DNA of 64,000 nucleotides from Pyropia yezoensis (GCA_009829735.1 CM020620.1:24092020-24156019); one strand, 5' to 3'. Positions 1 through 11,260 are shown, counted from the stretch's first letter. A program made the numbers and translations. The notes: generated by a model not told the origin, from the letters alone.

Positions 1-151
1 CGCCCGCACTTCCAGTCCTTCTGGCTTGAGGGACCTCTAATCCCTCTGCGACCCCAGGTAAACCCACCTGTGTCTCACCAGTATTCAAAGGCACTGAAGT
101 ACGTGCGTCACCCGTGTACTCCCCGGACGATGGGGGGTCCGAACTAGCCAT
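1..151 (-). CDS. Family-B Ty3 element gag, N-terminal fragment (partial at window edge)
   Basis: Minus-strand reading frame starting at the ATG at 151-149 and open to the window edge (about 50 codons). It encodes the same Ser/Thr/Gly-rich start (Met-Ala-Ser-Ser-Asp-Pro-Pro) as the gag at 44458 and matches it almost codon for codon. It follows an LTR and primer-binding site in the expected order, so it is the start of the structural (Gag) polyprotein of a second family-B copy that runs leftward out of view. Its completeness cannot be judged from here. Confidence 0.75.
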   Translation of the reverse strand, partial: MASSDPPSSGEYTGDARTSVPLNTGETQVGLPGVAEGLEVPQARRTGSAG

Positions 152-249
152 GTTGGCTGACGATCCGTATGACACGGTCCAAGTCCACCGTTCCTCTGAG
201 ACAGAGGGCCCCCTACACCCGGGTGCACCCGGAGGTAAAGTCTACCTCT

Positions 250-268
250 GTCCCCTGCTGCTCCACCA
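250..268 (-). promoter_or_regulatory. Primer-binding site of family-B element
   Basis: Read on the minus strand this is TGGTGGAGCAGCAGGGGAC, starting two bases after the LTR end. It begins with TGG, the complement of a tRNA CCA end, as expected for reverse-transcription priming. The same 19 bases follow the LTRs at 44338 and 34113 and, on the minus strand, the LTR at 58869. The primer tRNA was not identified. Confidence 0.75.
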
Positions 269-270
269 AA

Positions 271-739
271 TGTGGCAAAAACCACTTGCACACACGACAC
301 CCAAACTGGGGCGGTGTACAAGGGCTGCCTCCCGTGTCGGGGGAACCGGAAGAAGTGCAAGTCGCACACACTCTGTCCCTGTTGTGGGGCAAACCCCCCA
401 CTGACAAACAAGAGGATGGTGTGTGGTCCAACAGTTTCTTGGTCGGGACGGGGACGCAGGGCCAAGCCCCGCTGTCCCTCCCCTTATCCCCCCAGGGTCC
501 CCTCAGAATCTCGCCACTCAGAATCTCCCACCCCAGCACCTGCCCACCGGGCCACACGAGAATTCAAGACGATGAATGCAGAAAACCCTCAAATCCAAGT
601 TGGATTTACTACTAAGCTAACTATCCCAAACTTAGGGAATATGGACCCAAATGCAGGGGGAGGAACGGATCAGGCTAGTGGCCTGTCGCCCCTTGCATGG
701 CACGTGTTGCCCCCCTACCTGGTGGTCAATACTGCCACA
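271..739 (-). mobile_element. 5' LTR of a family-B Ty3 element
   Basis: A 469-bp LTR on the minus strand, bounded by the inverted ends TGTGGCA and TGCCACA. It is nearly identical over its whole length to the 469-bp LTR at 43870-44338. The PBS and gag start follow at 268 and 151. Open frames crossing it on either strand are fortuitous. The sequence at 740 is unrelated host DNA whose reading frame is cut exactly at the LTR edge, so this is an insertion boundary. The matching target duplication would lie left of the window. Confidence 0.9.
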
Positions 740-2323
740 CTTGGCAGACCCGAAGTGCAATGGCAGCCAGCGCGAAGGAATGTCCTTGTGGACCATTGGA
801 AGGCCTGTGGCGACGAGGGCTTGGTTGAACGAGGTAGAAAAGGAAAGACGCGTGTCGTCGCTCCGAGTTGTCTCGCGCAGCACTGCCCACTTAGCGTCGA
901 GGTAGTACACGGCCCCATGGAACCGCCCATACTTGTCCGCAGTGCGGCAGGTTGGAGAGCGGTGCGCATGAACAAAAGCCAGAAACTGCTGCTGCTGCGC
1001 AACCTTCGTCCTGTTTGAGGGCATGCCAGAGAGTCCGTGCCCGGTTGGGCAGAAGATGTCAAACATGTACGTCATCGGGCACGACTGGAAGAACTTTCGG
1101 GTGGACAGTAGGCACTCAGATGGGCAGCGGATGCAGGAGATGAGCGTGTCCGCCATAGTGCTGGAGGCCACGTCGCTCTTGGACATCCGCCGCAAGGGCA
1201 CCTGCGCCATCTCAATCGCTCACTTATGGTACTTCGCCAGCCACCAGTTCGAGACATGGAAGTGCTCGCGAGCACAACGTTCGTGGACGACCCAGTTGCC
1301 TCTCCCGTCAAAAAGCACCGCGACAAAAACAGCACCCAGCCTTGCATAATTGTAGTCGCTCTGATGACGGTCGGTGCCCCCCCGTCGCCGCTTCTCATGC
1401 GCCGTCCGCTTGGCGGCGGCAAACTGCGCATCAAAGGATTTCATCACCTCCGCACAACGGCATGCTCCTATCGGCCCCATCACCGGCGTCGCGTGACCCA
1501 ATCCAGCGCCTGCCGCGGTATGAGAGGTGCTTCTCGGAGCACCATTGCTGTGTTTGGTCGGCAAGCGCAACCTCCCACTGCCTTTCGACTGCGACGCGCC
1601 AGCCAAGACCCTCTGCTTGAAGGATAGTCGAGTCGTCTTGCGCCGCTTCAACGCCGGCACCTCTGTCTCGGCGTGGCTCCCGCCAGTCCACTCAGGGTCA
1701 TCATCGCTCGCACTGTGGTCCCACTGGAGCGTGGATGACTTGTTGCTGCTGCTGCCTTGTCGCGCAGGTGCGCCACGCTCATGCCGTGAGCCATCTTCTT
1801 CCACAGCAGCACCCTCGCCATCACAGGAACTGTGCACAGCAGCGGTACCTTGTGATACGACAAGCACAGGAGGATTGTCGCCCAGGGCTTGGTGTGGCTC
1901 GCGACCCGGCCGCAGAGCGACCGCCGTCTCAGGTTGCGCCACTAAGGACGCAAAGCGTCGGGCCTGTATGGGCTTCAACCCCAACGCAGACAAATCAGCC
2001 TCGGTGACCAAGGGCAGGTCATCCACGCACTCCACCCCCAGCACGTCCGTGAATGCTGGAAGGAACTCCACAAAGCGGTGCTGCACCATCCAGGTCCGAA
2101 GGGAATCCATCGCGGCACGTCCGCAAGGACGGCACACAAGCTCTGGCTGATGACAGCGTGCACAACCGCTGAGCCGTCTCACCTTCGATGCACGGTCGCC
2201 TGCGGCGGCACCCAAGACGGGCTCGTCGACGACAACACCGTGTTGCCCCAGGCGGCGCGCTAGACAACCTCGGCCACGCCAAGCCACCCTCGCCGGTCTT
2301 GCACGCCACCCACGCTGGCACAC
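740..2323 (-). pseudogene. Zinc-ribbon plus SAM-domain protein gene, cut off by an LTR element
   Basis: One minus-strand frame runs from 2323 to the LTR edge at 740 with a single in-frame TGA at 1222-1220. Near residues 54-67 there is a Cys-x2-Cys-x6-Cys-x2-Cys cluster that looks like a zinc ribbon. Residues about 72-130 form a good SAM domain (starting MDSLRTWM; helices ending in an LGLKPIQARRF-type turn), a fold for protein-protein or RNA contacts. A Ser/Thr/Gly-rich linker follows, then a conserved-looking region with Trp-Trp and several Cys residues that carries on after the stop. The TGA lies in AAG-TGA-GCG; a CGA-to-TGA change is one explanation. The overlapping GTGAGC could be a splice donor, but no suitable acceptor was evident. 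The C-terminus is removed by the family-B insertion. The true start could be upstream or in another exon. Function is unknown beyond the SAM domain. Confidence 0.6.
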
Positions 2324-3640
2324 ACCTCCTCTGGTTTACAGCTTCCCCATGACTGCACCGCCGTCAATTGCGTCCGTGCCGACCCGCCTGTGAGAGCCCC
2401 ACCTCGTCAGCGGCTGCCGAGTAGGTGCTGGAAGGACAGCTGCGCAGTACATCCCACCTGCCTGCTGCCGCCGCCGTGCAGTGGCGCAGCTCCATACGTA
2501 GACAGAACTGGATGCCATGCGAAGCAGGGGAGCACAGTCAGCAGCCAAGGCAGTGACAGACCAAGACAGCAAGAAAGCGGTCCATCGTGCGTCAGTGGGT
2601 TAGGGTTTTCTCACGCGGGGCAGACTGTCAACAAGCCACCCAGCTGCGCGGGGGTGCCCAACGTTGGAGCCCTCCCCTCACAAAGAACGGCGAGGGTGCA
2701 CCAGCAAAGGCGCACGAGGGGAGCGTACCAGAAAAGGGGTGGAGGCCCGCGCGGGGCGGAGAAAGTCGCTGCTGGCTCCGGTCACGTAGCTCCAGCAGCC
2801 ACCAGGGGATGGCATCCTGACGCTTGGGCACAAACAGAAGCCAGGGCAGCGCAACGGCGAGAGGCACGCGGGCGGGTCTCTGGGGCGCACCACAAGCGAC
2901 TGCAGTGCAGCGCAACAGCGGACGCTTGGCACGGGTGCACGTCGGCGCCGTTTCTTCCGATCGACGGCGGGATCGGGCCTCCCCTCAGCGGCCCGGCGAC
3001 TTTAGAGCGCACATTTTTCAAACCCGTTTATCTCGGCTCCGCGATCTTAAAATTCTTAGGGTTCTATCGTCATGCGCCACATGTGTTCCAAATGTCGTTA
3101 ATATAATTAGATTTCATGTCATTCGTTGTTTTTTTTTGTGGTCGAGGTCATGAGGTGACAGTGTTATCCCAACGATTCTATAGGTTGATGCCCGAAGACC
3201 TTGCTGCGCTGTGTGCCATCCGTTAAGATGTGCGGCCAGGATAGGTCGAGAGCTCGGCACGAGGTTCCCATGTTAACAGAGAGGTCAGATTCTATTGGCC
3301 GGCTGAATTGGGCATTTCGTATGTGCATGGCACCTGAGCCGTTGGAACACGCGATGCTGCACGCTTGGTGCTTTGTGGTGGACGACCGTCCCGCGGATCC
3401 GCGATATTGGAGATGCGCACCGGTGGCGCAGCGGCTGCTTCCGTTTCTGCCTTCTTTTACGCTCCCGTCGCCACCAGCGGGAGTTGCCACGGCCACCATA
3501 CCGCGGTGGGGACCCGGGAGGCGCCCCCGAAGCGACCGCGCGTGGGGTCGGTCGAGGGCGCTGCAGCCAAGAAGTCCAGTTCCTCTTCACAATGTTTGTG
3601 AGTCGAGCCATATGTTGCACGAGCCACACTTGACTGGCGG
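2324..3640. other. Intergenic stretch, no convincing gene
   Basis: Open frames here are short, in several phases and lack recognisable motifs. An AT-richer patch with a T9 run lies near 3040-3145. A short plus-strand frame from the ATG at 3413 encodes a basic, Ser-rich peptide with a nuclear-localisation-like PPKRPRV and ends at a GTGAGT splice-donor-like sequence (3598). It could be a 5' exon of the gene at 3886, but I could not find an acceptor that keeps the frame. Confidence 0.4.
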
Positions 3641-3736
3641 GGAGGAGTTTCGTCAGGCGGGCGCGGAGGAGTTTCGTCAGGCGGGCGGGGAGGAGTTTCG
3701 TCAGGCGGGCGGGGAGGAGTTTCGTCAGGCGGGCGG
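3641..3736 (+). repeat. Tandem repeat, 4 x 24 bp
   Basis: Four nearly perfect copies of a 24-bp unit beginning GGAGGAGTTTCGTCAGG. Unit one differs in one base (GCGC instead of GCGG at its end). The period is a multiple of three, so the frame stays open through it and would encode repeated Glu-Glu-Phe-Arg-Gln-Ala-Gly-Gly. It lies about 150 bp upstream of the large NTPase gene. Whether it is translated is unknown. Confidence 0.9.
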
Positions 3737-3885
3737 TTCGGGATTGCGTGTCTTCTAGCTTTTGCGTCGTGCGGCTGATGAGATACTGACCACTGTGAAC
3801 TGAGGTGCCACACGGCTTTCCTTTGTATCGTATGTGGCTGGTCTTGCATCGGTTACCCTTTTTGTGTTGACACCACCAGTGTACT

Positions 3886-6800
3886 GTGGCGCTCCCCGCA
3901 GGTGCTGGCTCAAGAAAGATGACAATGGCGAACTTCATCGCCCTGCCGGCGCTCCCTTCACGCCACCGTCCAGATGCGGTTTCGACTGTATGCAGCGCTC
4001 CGCCAGGCACCGCCGCGAGTTCGACGACGCCTAGCCGTCACCTCCGACATGCAGCTTGGCTTGGTGCGGGCCCGTCTGGGATCGGCCGATGCAAGGACGC
4101 CTGCCAGTCTCGACGTCCTTTACATGAGCGTTCTGGCATGTTTCTTCCACCTGCTACCGGTGCAGGCTCCGCTTTTTTGATTGCAAATGCGGGAATGCGG
4201 AGCGATGCAGACTCGCCTCACCATCAAGTTCCGGAGGCGAGCCCGCCGACGCGGGCCCCCATATCAAGTGGCGGTGCGAGGCCAGGCGGCGATGCCACTC
4301 GCGACACCCCGGCGCATCCGACTCGTCGTGAGGTCCATCCAGCTGCTGAGGACGTCCAAGCGTCATCCGAGGCGGTCTCTGTCGACTTTTGTGCCAGTGA
4401 GGCGGTGTCCCTGGAACAGCAGGCGAAGGAGGCGTGGGCTGTTGCGGCGACTGCCATGTCTACCCTCGGTAGGCTGACCGACGCGACGGACGCCACCAGC
4501 ATGCTCAATATGGCAAGTGCGTTTCGCACCCGTGCTCAAGACCTGGAGCGGCGGGCTGCCATTGTGCGGGAGACGGGGCCTGTCCGTAAGGTCCTCTTGC
4601 TGATGCAGCGCCTGCGGCAACCTGGCGTTACGGCGAGGCGAAAGCCACCTGATTTTGACAAGGTCTTCGTGCCGTACCCCCCGCGGCCGGCGCTGCCGTC
4701 CGGGAAGGTAATGCATTCGTTTTGGGACGACACAGTCGGGAACGTCATCAAGAAGATTCCCCGATCCCACTTGCGTCGGCGCGGTCACAAGAAGGACCGA
4801 ATTTCCGCTGGGCGGATGCCACTGCTCTACCTGTCGTCGTCCTTCGGCCGCGGCAAGACGCGCTTCCTGCGCGAAGCCGCTAGGCACCTGCACAAGACTG
4901 TCAAGAGATCGGGCGCCGAGCGAGACGCAACGCCCCGCTTGCTTGGTCGTGGAATCGTCGTGCTGGCTGCAAACTTCAGCGGCGACTTCGGCGTCCAGGC
5001 TCTCGAGGAAGCAGTGCTAGCCGCGCGGTCGGACGAGGCCAACAACTTCTACTTGCTGCTGTACGTGCGCATTCTCTTTAACGAGCTGGCTGACTTGGGC
5101 ACGGACTCAGCTCAGGTCTTCGATGACTTCATCGTTGTGTTCTACGGGCAGTACAGGGACAAGAAGTTTAACTTTGCTGACGTCTACGCCGAGGCGCGGG
5201 ACCTCGTGGCCACCATGGCGGGCCGTGGCGCATCGAGCGACGTCGTGGTGCTACTCGTGGATGAGATTGGGAAGCTGCGGGTCAACCACGCCAGGCTGAC
5301 GTGCACGCGGCTGTTCATGGACATCTGCCATCCCATCCGGTCGGAGAGCTGCTCTCTGGTTCAAGCTGGCTCAGGTCTGGGGGTAGCGGTCATGACCTCA
5401 ATGGACTCCGCGCTGATGCTGGCGGAGCGCTCGGCCTCTGGTCGTCCGGCCATTCCGTTGGACTACATCCCGGACGGGGACCTGGGCCTCCAACGAGCTC
5501 GCCTATTTGATGCGATGAGCCTTGGCTCTTTGTCGGGCGTTAGCGTTGCGGAGTCCTCAGGCTCGTCCTATCGCATCTTGGGCATTGTCAAGAAACCCGA
5601 GCGATATGCCTCCTGCTTGGAGGCCCTTTGCGCAGCCGAGGTGTTTGCCCTATTTTGTGGCCTGCTCTGGCGCCCCGTGGAGCTGCTTGCAATTGAGCTG
5701 CAGCAAGGTCCAGCCATCCTCCCAGCAGCCATGCTGTCGGTCGAGGACGAGATGGTGACGGAGTCCGCCGGCAATGCGCTTGGCGTATCGGGGCTGTGGG
5801 CCGATCACAACGTCCTCCTCCGTGATCACGTGCTGGCCGCGACGATTTTACCTGACGAGGTCGCACACGATGCCGCAGTTCTTCCTGTCGCATGCTCTGT
5901 GGGAGCGGCAGCGACCCACTCGTCGGCGGAGGCGGACAAGGGCGTGACGGAGGACGAGTACAACAATCTCTCCTATGAGAAGATACTTGAGTTGCGCCAA
6001 GAGCAGGCATGTCGAGCGTGGGCGCGGACGGAGGCGCGTACGCTGTCCAACCTGACGTGGGGAGGTATCCTGGCCCTTGGGGTCATCACGGGCCGCTGCG
6101 ATTCGACCTTCTCACCTGAGATGATCCCTCTGACCTTGCTCAGGGCGCTTAACGAGCAGAAGCAATGCAAGTCGACGCCTCTGTGGGAGGCCTTGCGTGC
6201 CATCGTGATTGTGTCCATTAGCACTGCCAGTGGTACGCGCGACACTCGAGGCCGAGGACTCCGCGCGCAGACCAAGTTTGACTGGTGCGGCTGGGAGCTT
6301 TTTCTATTGTACTGGGAGCGCTTGGTGTCCGTGGCTCGTGCGCTCCGGCCTGGTCCGTGGGGATCTGTTACCCTGAAGCAGATGTATGGACCGAAGGGCC
6401 ACATTCCCTCGTTCGTGGGGCCAGGCACCCTTCTGGCCAACGTCTCGGTAGACGCTACGGTCGAGCGTACTAAAGTGGTCTTCCTTGCAGGTGCTGGCGA
6501 CCGAACGGATGTCGGGTGCGCTACCCTGTCGTTGCCCGACCTGCTCTCTGGACGTGTGCCCGTGGACGAGCTCTTGCGCACGGTGTACAAGCTGCCGAAC
6601 GGCGCTGCGTCCTTTGACGGATTGTGCTTCTACCGGGCGCTCAACAGCGTGCCAGGCGTTGTGCAGCAAGGCGAAGCCGTGGCCGTGTTTTACAGTTGCA
6701 AGCACTCCACTCCCATGGCCGCCACCAAGTCGGGGAAGGACGTTGAGCAGTCGTTGGACCTGATGTGCTCGGCGGACGGTGCCGCCACCAAACAGGCTGA

Positions 6801-7314
6801 GGCGATGTTTGGGGGACGTGAGGCCTTCACTAAATGGCGGCGGCGGTCGGTGTTTGTCTATGCGTGCATGCGTGAGGTGTCGTCCCCGCTGAACCTGACT
6901 GGCCATCTGGCTGCTACCACTCTGGTCCTGGACGAAGCTGATCTTGAGGTTGTGCTTGGTACCACCATGTACTGCATGGCACGAGGCCTGTATCTCCTTC
7001 TTCCTCCTGGACCTCGCTCTGTGATGGACCATGCAGCGGCTGATCAGCCTCAGTCCGTCATGCAGCCCACCGCGCTGCCAGACGCTGACGCGCCGAGGCG
7101 TTCTCCCGCTACATCTTCCTCTTCAGCTTCGTCTTCTATCGCATGCTTCTACGTATCAACATCCACGGTGTTTCACCTCAAGGCCGGTTGCACGCACTTG
7201 TCACGTACCCAGCGTGATATTCTGGTAGCGCCACTAGGAGCTCAAGCGCTGAGAGGCCGCCGCTGCTGCAAGACGTGCGACGAATCCAGTTCCATACAGA
7301 GCGCCGCCGCTTGA
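3886..7314 (+). CDS. Large P-loop NTPase resembling Crinkler/RHS-type proteins, with C-terminal zinc-binding motif
   Basis: An uninterrupted frame of 1142 codons ending in TGA. The first ~230 residues are low-complexity and Ala-rich. Residues 316-325 hold a Walker A loop (LSSSFGRGKT). Residues 452-460 hold a Walker B strand (hydrophobic run then DE), followed by an ATPase-like segment with HPIRSES and LVQAG. Around residues 905-945 there is an alpha/beta stretch with Asp911, Glu930 and Lys939 that resembles a PD-(D/E)xK nuclease core, but the spacing is not classical. Near residues 1096-1135 a His-x5-Cys ... Cys-x2-Cys pattern (FHLKAGC ... CCKTC) resembles the small Ada-type metal-binding module. 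This order, N-terminal tail, P-loop ATPase, possible nuclease, recalls the Crinkler/RHS proteins of eukaryotes that Zhang and Aravind linked to transposons. Assignment is by motif only. The initiator Met could be any of several near the 5' end or in an upstream exon. It is the only long host-type gene here without a break. Confidence 0.65.
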   Translation: MALPAGAGSRKMTMANFIALPALPSRHRPDAVSTVCSAPPGTAASSTTPSRHLRHAAWLGAGPSGIGRCKDACQSRRPLHERSGMFLPPATGAGSAFLIANAGMRSDADSPHHQVPEASPPTRAPISSGGARPGGDATRDTPAHPTRREVHPAAEDVQASSEAVSVDFCASEAVSLEQQAKEAWAVAATAMSTLGRLTDATDATSMLNMASAFRTRAQDLERRAAIVRETGPVRKVLLLMQRLRQPGVTARRKPPDFDKVFVPYPPRPALPSGKVMHSFWDDTVGNVIKKIPRSHLRRRGHKKDRISAGRMPLLYLSSSFGRGKTRFLREAARHLHKTVKRSGAERDATPRLLGRGIVVLAANFSGDFGVQALEEAVLAARSDEANNFYLLLYVRILFNELADLGTDSAQVFDDFIVVFYGQYRDKKFNFADVYAEARDLVATMAGRGASSDVVVLLVDEIGKLRVNHARLTCTRLFMDICHPIRSESCSLVQAGSGLGVAVMTSMDSALMLAERSASGRPAIPLDYIPDGDLGLQRARLFDAMSLGSLSGVSVAESSGSSYRILGIVKKPERYASCLEALCAAEVFALFCGLLWRPVELLAIELQQGPAILPAAMLSVEDEMVTESAGNALGVSGLWADHNVLLRDHVLAATILPDEVAHDAAVLPVACSVGAAATHSSAEADKGVTEDEYNNLSYEKILELRQEQACRAWARTEARTLSNLTWGGILALGVITGRCDSTFSPEMIPLTLLRALNEQKQCKSTPLWEALRAIVIVSISTASGTRDTRGRGLRAQTKFDWCGWELFLLYWERLVSVARALRPGPWGSVTLKQMYGPKGHIPSFVGPGTLLANVSVDATVERTKVVFLAGAGDRTDVGCATLSLPDLLSGRVPVDELLRTVYKLPNGAASFDGLCFYRALNSVPGVVQQGEAVAVFYSCKHSTPMAATKSGKDVEQSLDLMCSADGAATKQAEAMFGGREAFTKWRRRSVFVYACMREVSSPLNLTGHLAATTLVLDEADLEVVLGTTMYCMARGLYLLLPPGPRSVMDHAAADQPQSVMQPTALPDADAPRRSPATSSSSASSSIACFYVSTSTVFHLKAGCTHLSRTQRDILVAPLGAQALRGRRCCKTCDESSSIQSAAA

Positions 7315-7466
7315 GGCACGCCGGGGCCAACCGATGTTCGTCCTGGCAGATGTAGTCCGCTGGGTGTCAATTCTGGCCCTCTTGTGGCAAGCGCACCCGA
7401 GGGCGCCCACTTGTGCGAGCCTAGGCCGGTGGAGACCACCTAAATGCCGAGAGTGGTGGTGGTGGC

Positions 7467-7497
<31 letters not shown>

Positions 7498-9980
7498 GCG
7501 GATGGGTGCGGCCAGGTAGGTATCAACCTCGCTGTTGCCAAGTTTGACTCGGAGTGGGACGCACCCGCGCGGGCGGACGTTTACGCCCAGACATACCATC
7601 CCGAGTGGGTGGGCCTGGACTGCCTAGTGTTGGAGACCGCCGCCACCGCAAAGAAGACCCACGACGCGGTGCTGGCGGAGCGGCAGCTAGTTGACGCGCT
7701 CACAACGCGGAGTGCGGCAATGGGGGGGCAGGGCCGGGGCCGGGTGGCCCGCGTCACCCCCGCGGCCGCTGGCACCTGTAGCGGGGCTGGTGGGGGAGCG
7801 GCGGCGGCAGCGGCGGCGGCGGCGATGGTAGAGGCGGCGAGCGTGCTGCCCCCCTCACTTGGATGCCACAAGCCACCCACCATTCCCGGTTTGGTGCGAG
7901 TGCCAGGAAGACGGCGAGCGTGGACGTAGCGGTTGCCTGCATTTGTAAGGTTGCGCTCTGTCTCCCGTGCAACAACTTGCGTACACGCGTTGGCGTGTTT
8001 TTCTATGGCTCCCTCAAAATCGACTGCAATACCATCATCTGGGACAAGGAACAGTGCGGTTGCCTGTTCAGCCTCCTCCACACATATCCTCTTGGAAGAT
8101 GCAACCCCACCAACCGCCGTCGCCGGCGCCGCTTTGCCGCCCTCCCTGAACAAAGCGCAGCTTCCGTTCCGCCCTCTGGAGGGCGCCAACGACAATGGCG
8201 AATTCCACGCGCCCCGCGAAAAACTCTGCGGCACCTCCCCGCTCATCTCCCCTCATCCCCGCATCCGCCCCAGTGCCTCTCCACACGCCTCCGTTCAAAT
8301 TCACGATAATGCTGTCAACGCAGCGGCTACCGCGCTGTTGGACGCCATCCGCGGCAGCCCAATAGCTCAGAGTGGCACCCGCCGAGTCAGCCAATACCGC
8401 CCAAGCGCCGCACCCCCCCCCACCACCCCCCCCTGACGCCACAGCTCCGCGCCGGTGCCCCCTAGAATCCCCCAGAAGCCCGGCGGAGGCGGCTGTGGCG
8501 GCGGCGGCGGCGGCGGCGAGGGGGACCTACCCGTCGGCGCCGATGAGGAGAGAGGCGAAACAGCCAAAGGCGGGGGAGGCGATGCACCCCAGGCGGCGGC
8601 TCAGAGCATCCGCCACGACGGCAGTGGAGGCGGCAGCAGTCGTGTCTTCATCGCAGCGTCGGCTCCCCCCCCTCCCCCGGCCGAGCAGCCAGGCTAACTA
8701 CGCACGCGGCGCGGGCGGCCGGCGTCGCCGCAACCCTACAGGGCCCACCGCGCAATGGTGGCGGCGGGAGTGCCCGCGAATGTCAACGCCCTGCTGGCGA
8801 TAGACGCCGCCGCATCTGATGCCGCCCCCACCGCGGCGGCGCGCTCGACGGCTGGGAAGGCAGCTTCGGCGGGGGTATCATCGCCGCAGGCCACACCCGC
8901 CGCGCCGAGTGCGGCGCCCTGCTTCTCGGGGTAATCGCCGGCTGTGTCAGCCGTTGTGACCACGGCGCCGAGCGACGACAGGATTGGCCGTGGCGGTGGA
9001 GTGGCAGTAGACGCGGCCGCCCCCATCGTCCTCACGGCCCAACCAGAAGTTGCGAACCCCTTCCTTGGGGAAGGCGGCGGCGGCCGGCAGCGCCACGGTA
9101 GTCGCCCCTGCCGCGTCGGCGTCAGCGTTGTATGCAGCCTGCGCGCCCGCGTTCACGGCAATGGCCAGGTGCGCAAGCACCGCCTGCACCACCGCTGCCA
9201 CTCCCACCGCCTCAACCTCGTGGCGGCGCGGCACAGAAAGACCCACAGACCGAGGCAACTCCCGTCCTCCCGCCTCGTCGCCGCGGCGGGGCTGGTAGCC
9301 GATGCCGCCGCCGCGAAGACAACGCGATGGAGGCCGGCGCGTACCGTGCCGGCCAGGCGCTCGAGGAAGTTGCTGGGTACAGCCGCGGAGCTGGTGGAGA
9401 CCATGTCCACCGGCTTGAGGATACTGACTTGTGTAACCCGGCTCGTATCGCCAACGCGGCCTGCAGCTGCCCAGGCCTACAGCGCAGCGTCCTCGTCTGC
9501 GCTTCACGGCCACTGTCGTCGTAACGAACGCCGCGTCGACGGAGACAGGCGCGGCGAGGCTCTTCAGCGCCATCGCCCCTCTGTCGTGGGTGACAACATC
9601 CCCCGGGTGAAGGCGCTCCCCCGTGTAGGTGCGGACGTCATCAAAGACCACCCGGCACTGGCGGCGGCTGGGTCGGCGGCCGCGGCGGCGGCGTCGGCGT
9701 CGGCGGCGGCGGCGGTGGCGGCAGCGACACCGCCAACGGCGACGCTGCCGTCATGGCAGTGGTCGCGGCGATCGCGGCAGCGGCGGTCACACGAGGCCCT
9801 ATGTGGCTGCTGACCGGCGGGGCGCACCGGGATTCCGCCGAACGGCTAAGGGACTCCGCAGTCCCGAGGGCCTCCTCACCCGCCCGTCGCTTGTCCGACA
9901 GGGACGTGCTAGAGAGAGGCGGGGGCAGATTCGGCTCTCCCGCCACTTCGAACATTGGCCGACTTGGCGACGTTGAGAAC
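7315..9980. other. GC-rich stretch with triplet repeats, no supported gene
   Basis: Dense GGC/GCG triplet runs near 7456-7505, 7796-7830, 8490-8520 and 9660-9730 and C-runs near 8408-8432 keep many frames open on both strands at once, so open length means little here. A plus-strand frame around 7510-7740 and a minus-strand frame around 7900-8130 have somewhat more balanced composition and might be exon remnants, but neither shows a recognisable motif. Confidence 0.5.
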
Positions 9981-11260
9981 GAGGGGGGGGGATACGACCT
10001 GCTCCCCCTCCACAAACGCGGCGAAAACGAAGGCCCAACTTTGACGCCCACCCGGGGGGGGGAATGACCCCGCACCCCCGGGTACCTTGAGTAAGAAGGG
10101 AGAGGGGGCGAACACCGTCCCCACCAACGGCGGGAGACACCACCGCCGAACCGACAGTAGGCACGACGGGGGCAGACTGCAGCCCCAACCCACGGCGGGA
10201 GACACCCCCGCCGGACGACGACCGCGGGGAAGACACACCCCCCGCCGGACAACACCCACGTCGGGGGAGACACACCCCCGACCGAAGGAGACGCGGCAGG
10301 GCAACACGCACCCGCCGACGGGGGAACAGCAGACACCGCCCCCATCGACGGCGGGGAAGACCAACCCCTGCCGGAAAACGGCGACGGGACGACACGCGCC
10401 CGCCGGCCGAAGGGAAGGGAGGACACCGCTTTGACCCAGACGACAGAGCCGGGGCAGACAACACCCCGCACCGGCGGACGAGTACCGCCGCCGGCAGGCC
10501 AATACGGACGGGGGAGACACACCCCCGCCGGACAGCGGCGACGGGGCAAAGCACCCCCGCCGACCGACAACGAGGGTGGGGCGACCCCACCCCACCCCGG
10601 CGGGGCGACACACACCCGCCGGCTGGCGAGGGGAAGACATCGACCCGACCCGGGCGACGGAGGGGGCAGACACAGCCCCCGCCCCCGGCGGAAGACAACC
10701 ACCGCCGGAAACGACCGAAAGGAAGGGGAGACACACCCCCGACCCCGACGACGGACGGGGAGGACGCACCCCCGGCCGAGTGAAGAGGAGGGGGGAGAAG
10801 AAGACACAAACCCCGACCCGGAAGACGGAGGGAAGGACGGACACCGCCACTCCGACCCAGACGGGGAAAGGGAAGACACAAACCCGACCCGGACGGCCAC
10901 CAACGGCGGGGAAGACACACCCCCGCCGGACAACGGCGACGGGACGACACACGCCCGCCGGCCCAACGGGAGGGGAAGACACGAACCCCGACCCGGACGA
11001 CGGGGGGGGAAGGCATAGATCCACGCTGAGAGGAGAGACCAGGGGGGGGAAGACACAGACCCCGACCCGAAAGACAGCGTGGGGGAGACACAACCCCCGG
11101 GCGAGAAGCGGGGAGACACGACCCCGCACCGGCGGCCAACAACCGCCGCCGGCGACCAGGAGCGACGCCCCAACCCGAGGGTGCGCGCGCCCAGCAACCC
11201 GGACTGAGGGGGGGTGGGGGGAGAGACAGAAGAGAAGCACCGGCATAACACCGCGACACG
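9981..11260. repeat. Degenerate GC-skewed minisatellite-like region
   Basis: The plus strand consists of irregular repeats alternating GGGGAAGACAC-type purine blocks with ACCCCCGCCGG-type blocks, many differing by small indels. T and the stop triplets are almost absent, so three overlapping minus-strand frames of 469-591 codons and plus-strand frames up to 248 codons are all open at the same time. This is what skewed tandem sequence gives, so I annotate no gene. The unit length varies (roughly 30-50 bp). Confidence 0.6.

Noticed and set aside
271..615. Protein-coding frames across the family-B LTR (both strands, three places in the window)
   Set aside because: The open frames lie inside LTR sequence and are fortuitous in GC-rich DNA. 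They recur only because the LTR recurs.
3201..3758. Plus-strand 185-codon frame containing the 24-bp repeats
   Set aside because: No motif and poor composition outside the repeat. The repeat period alone keeps it open.
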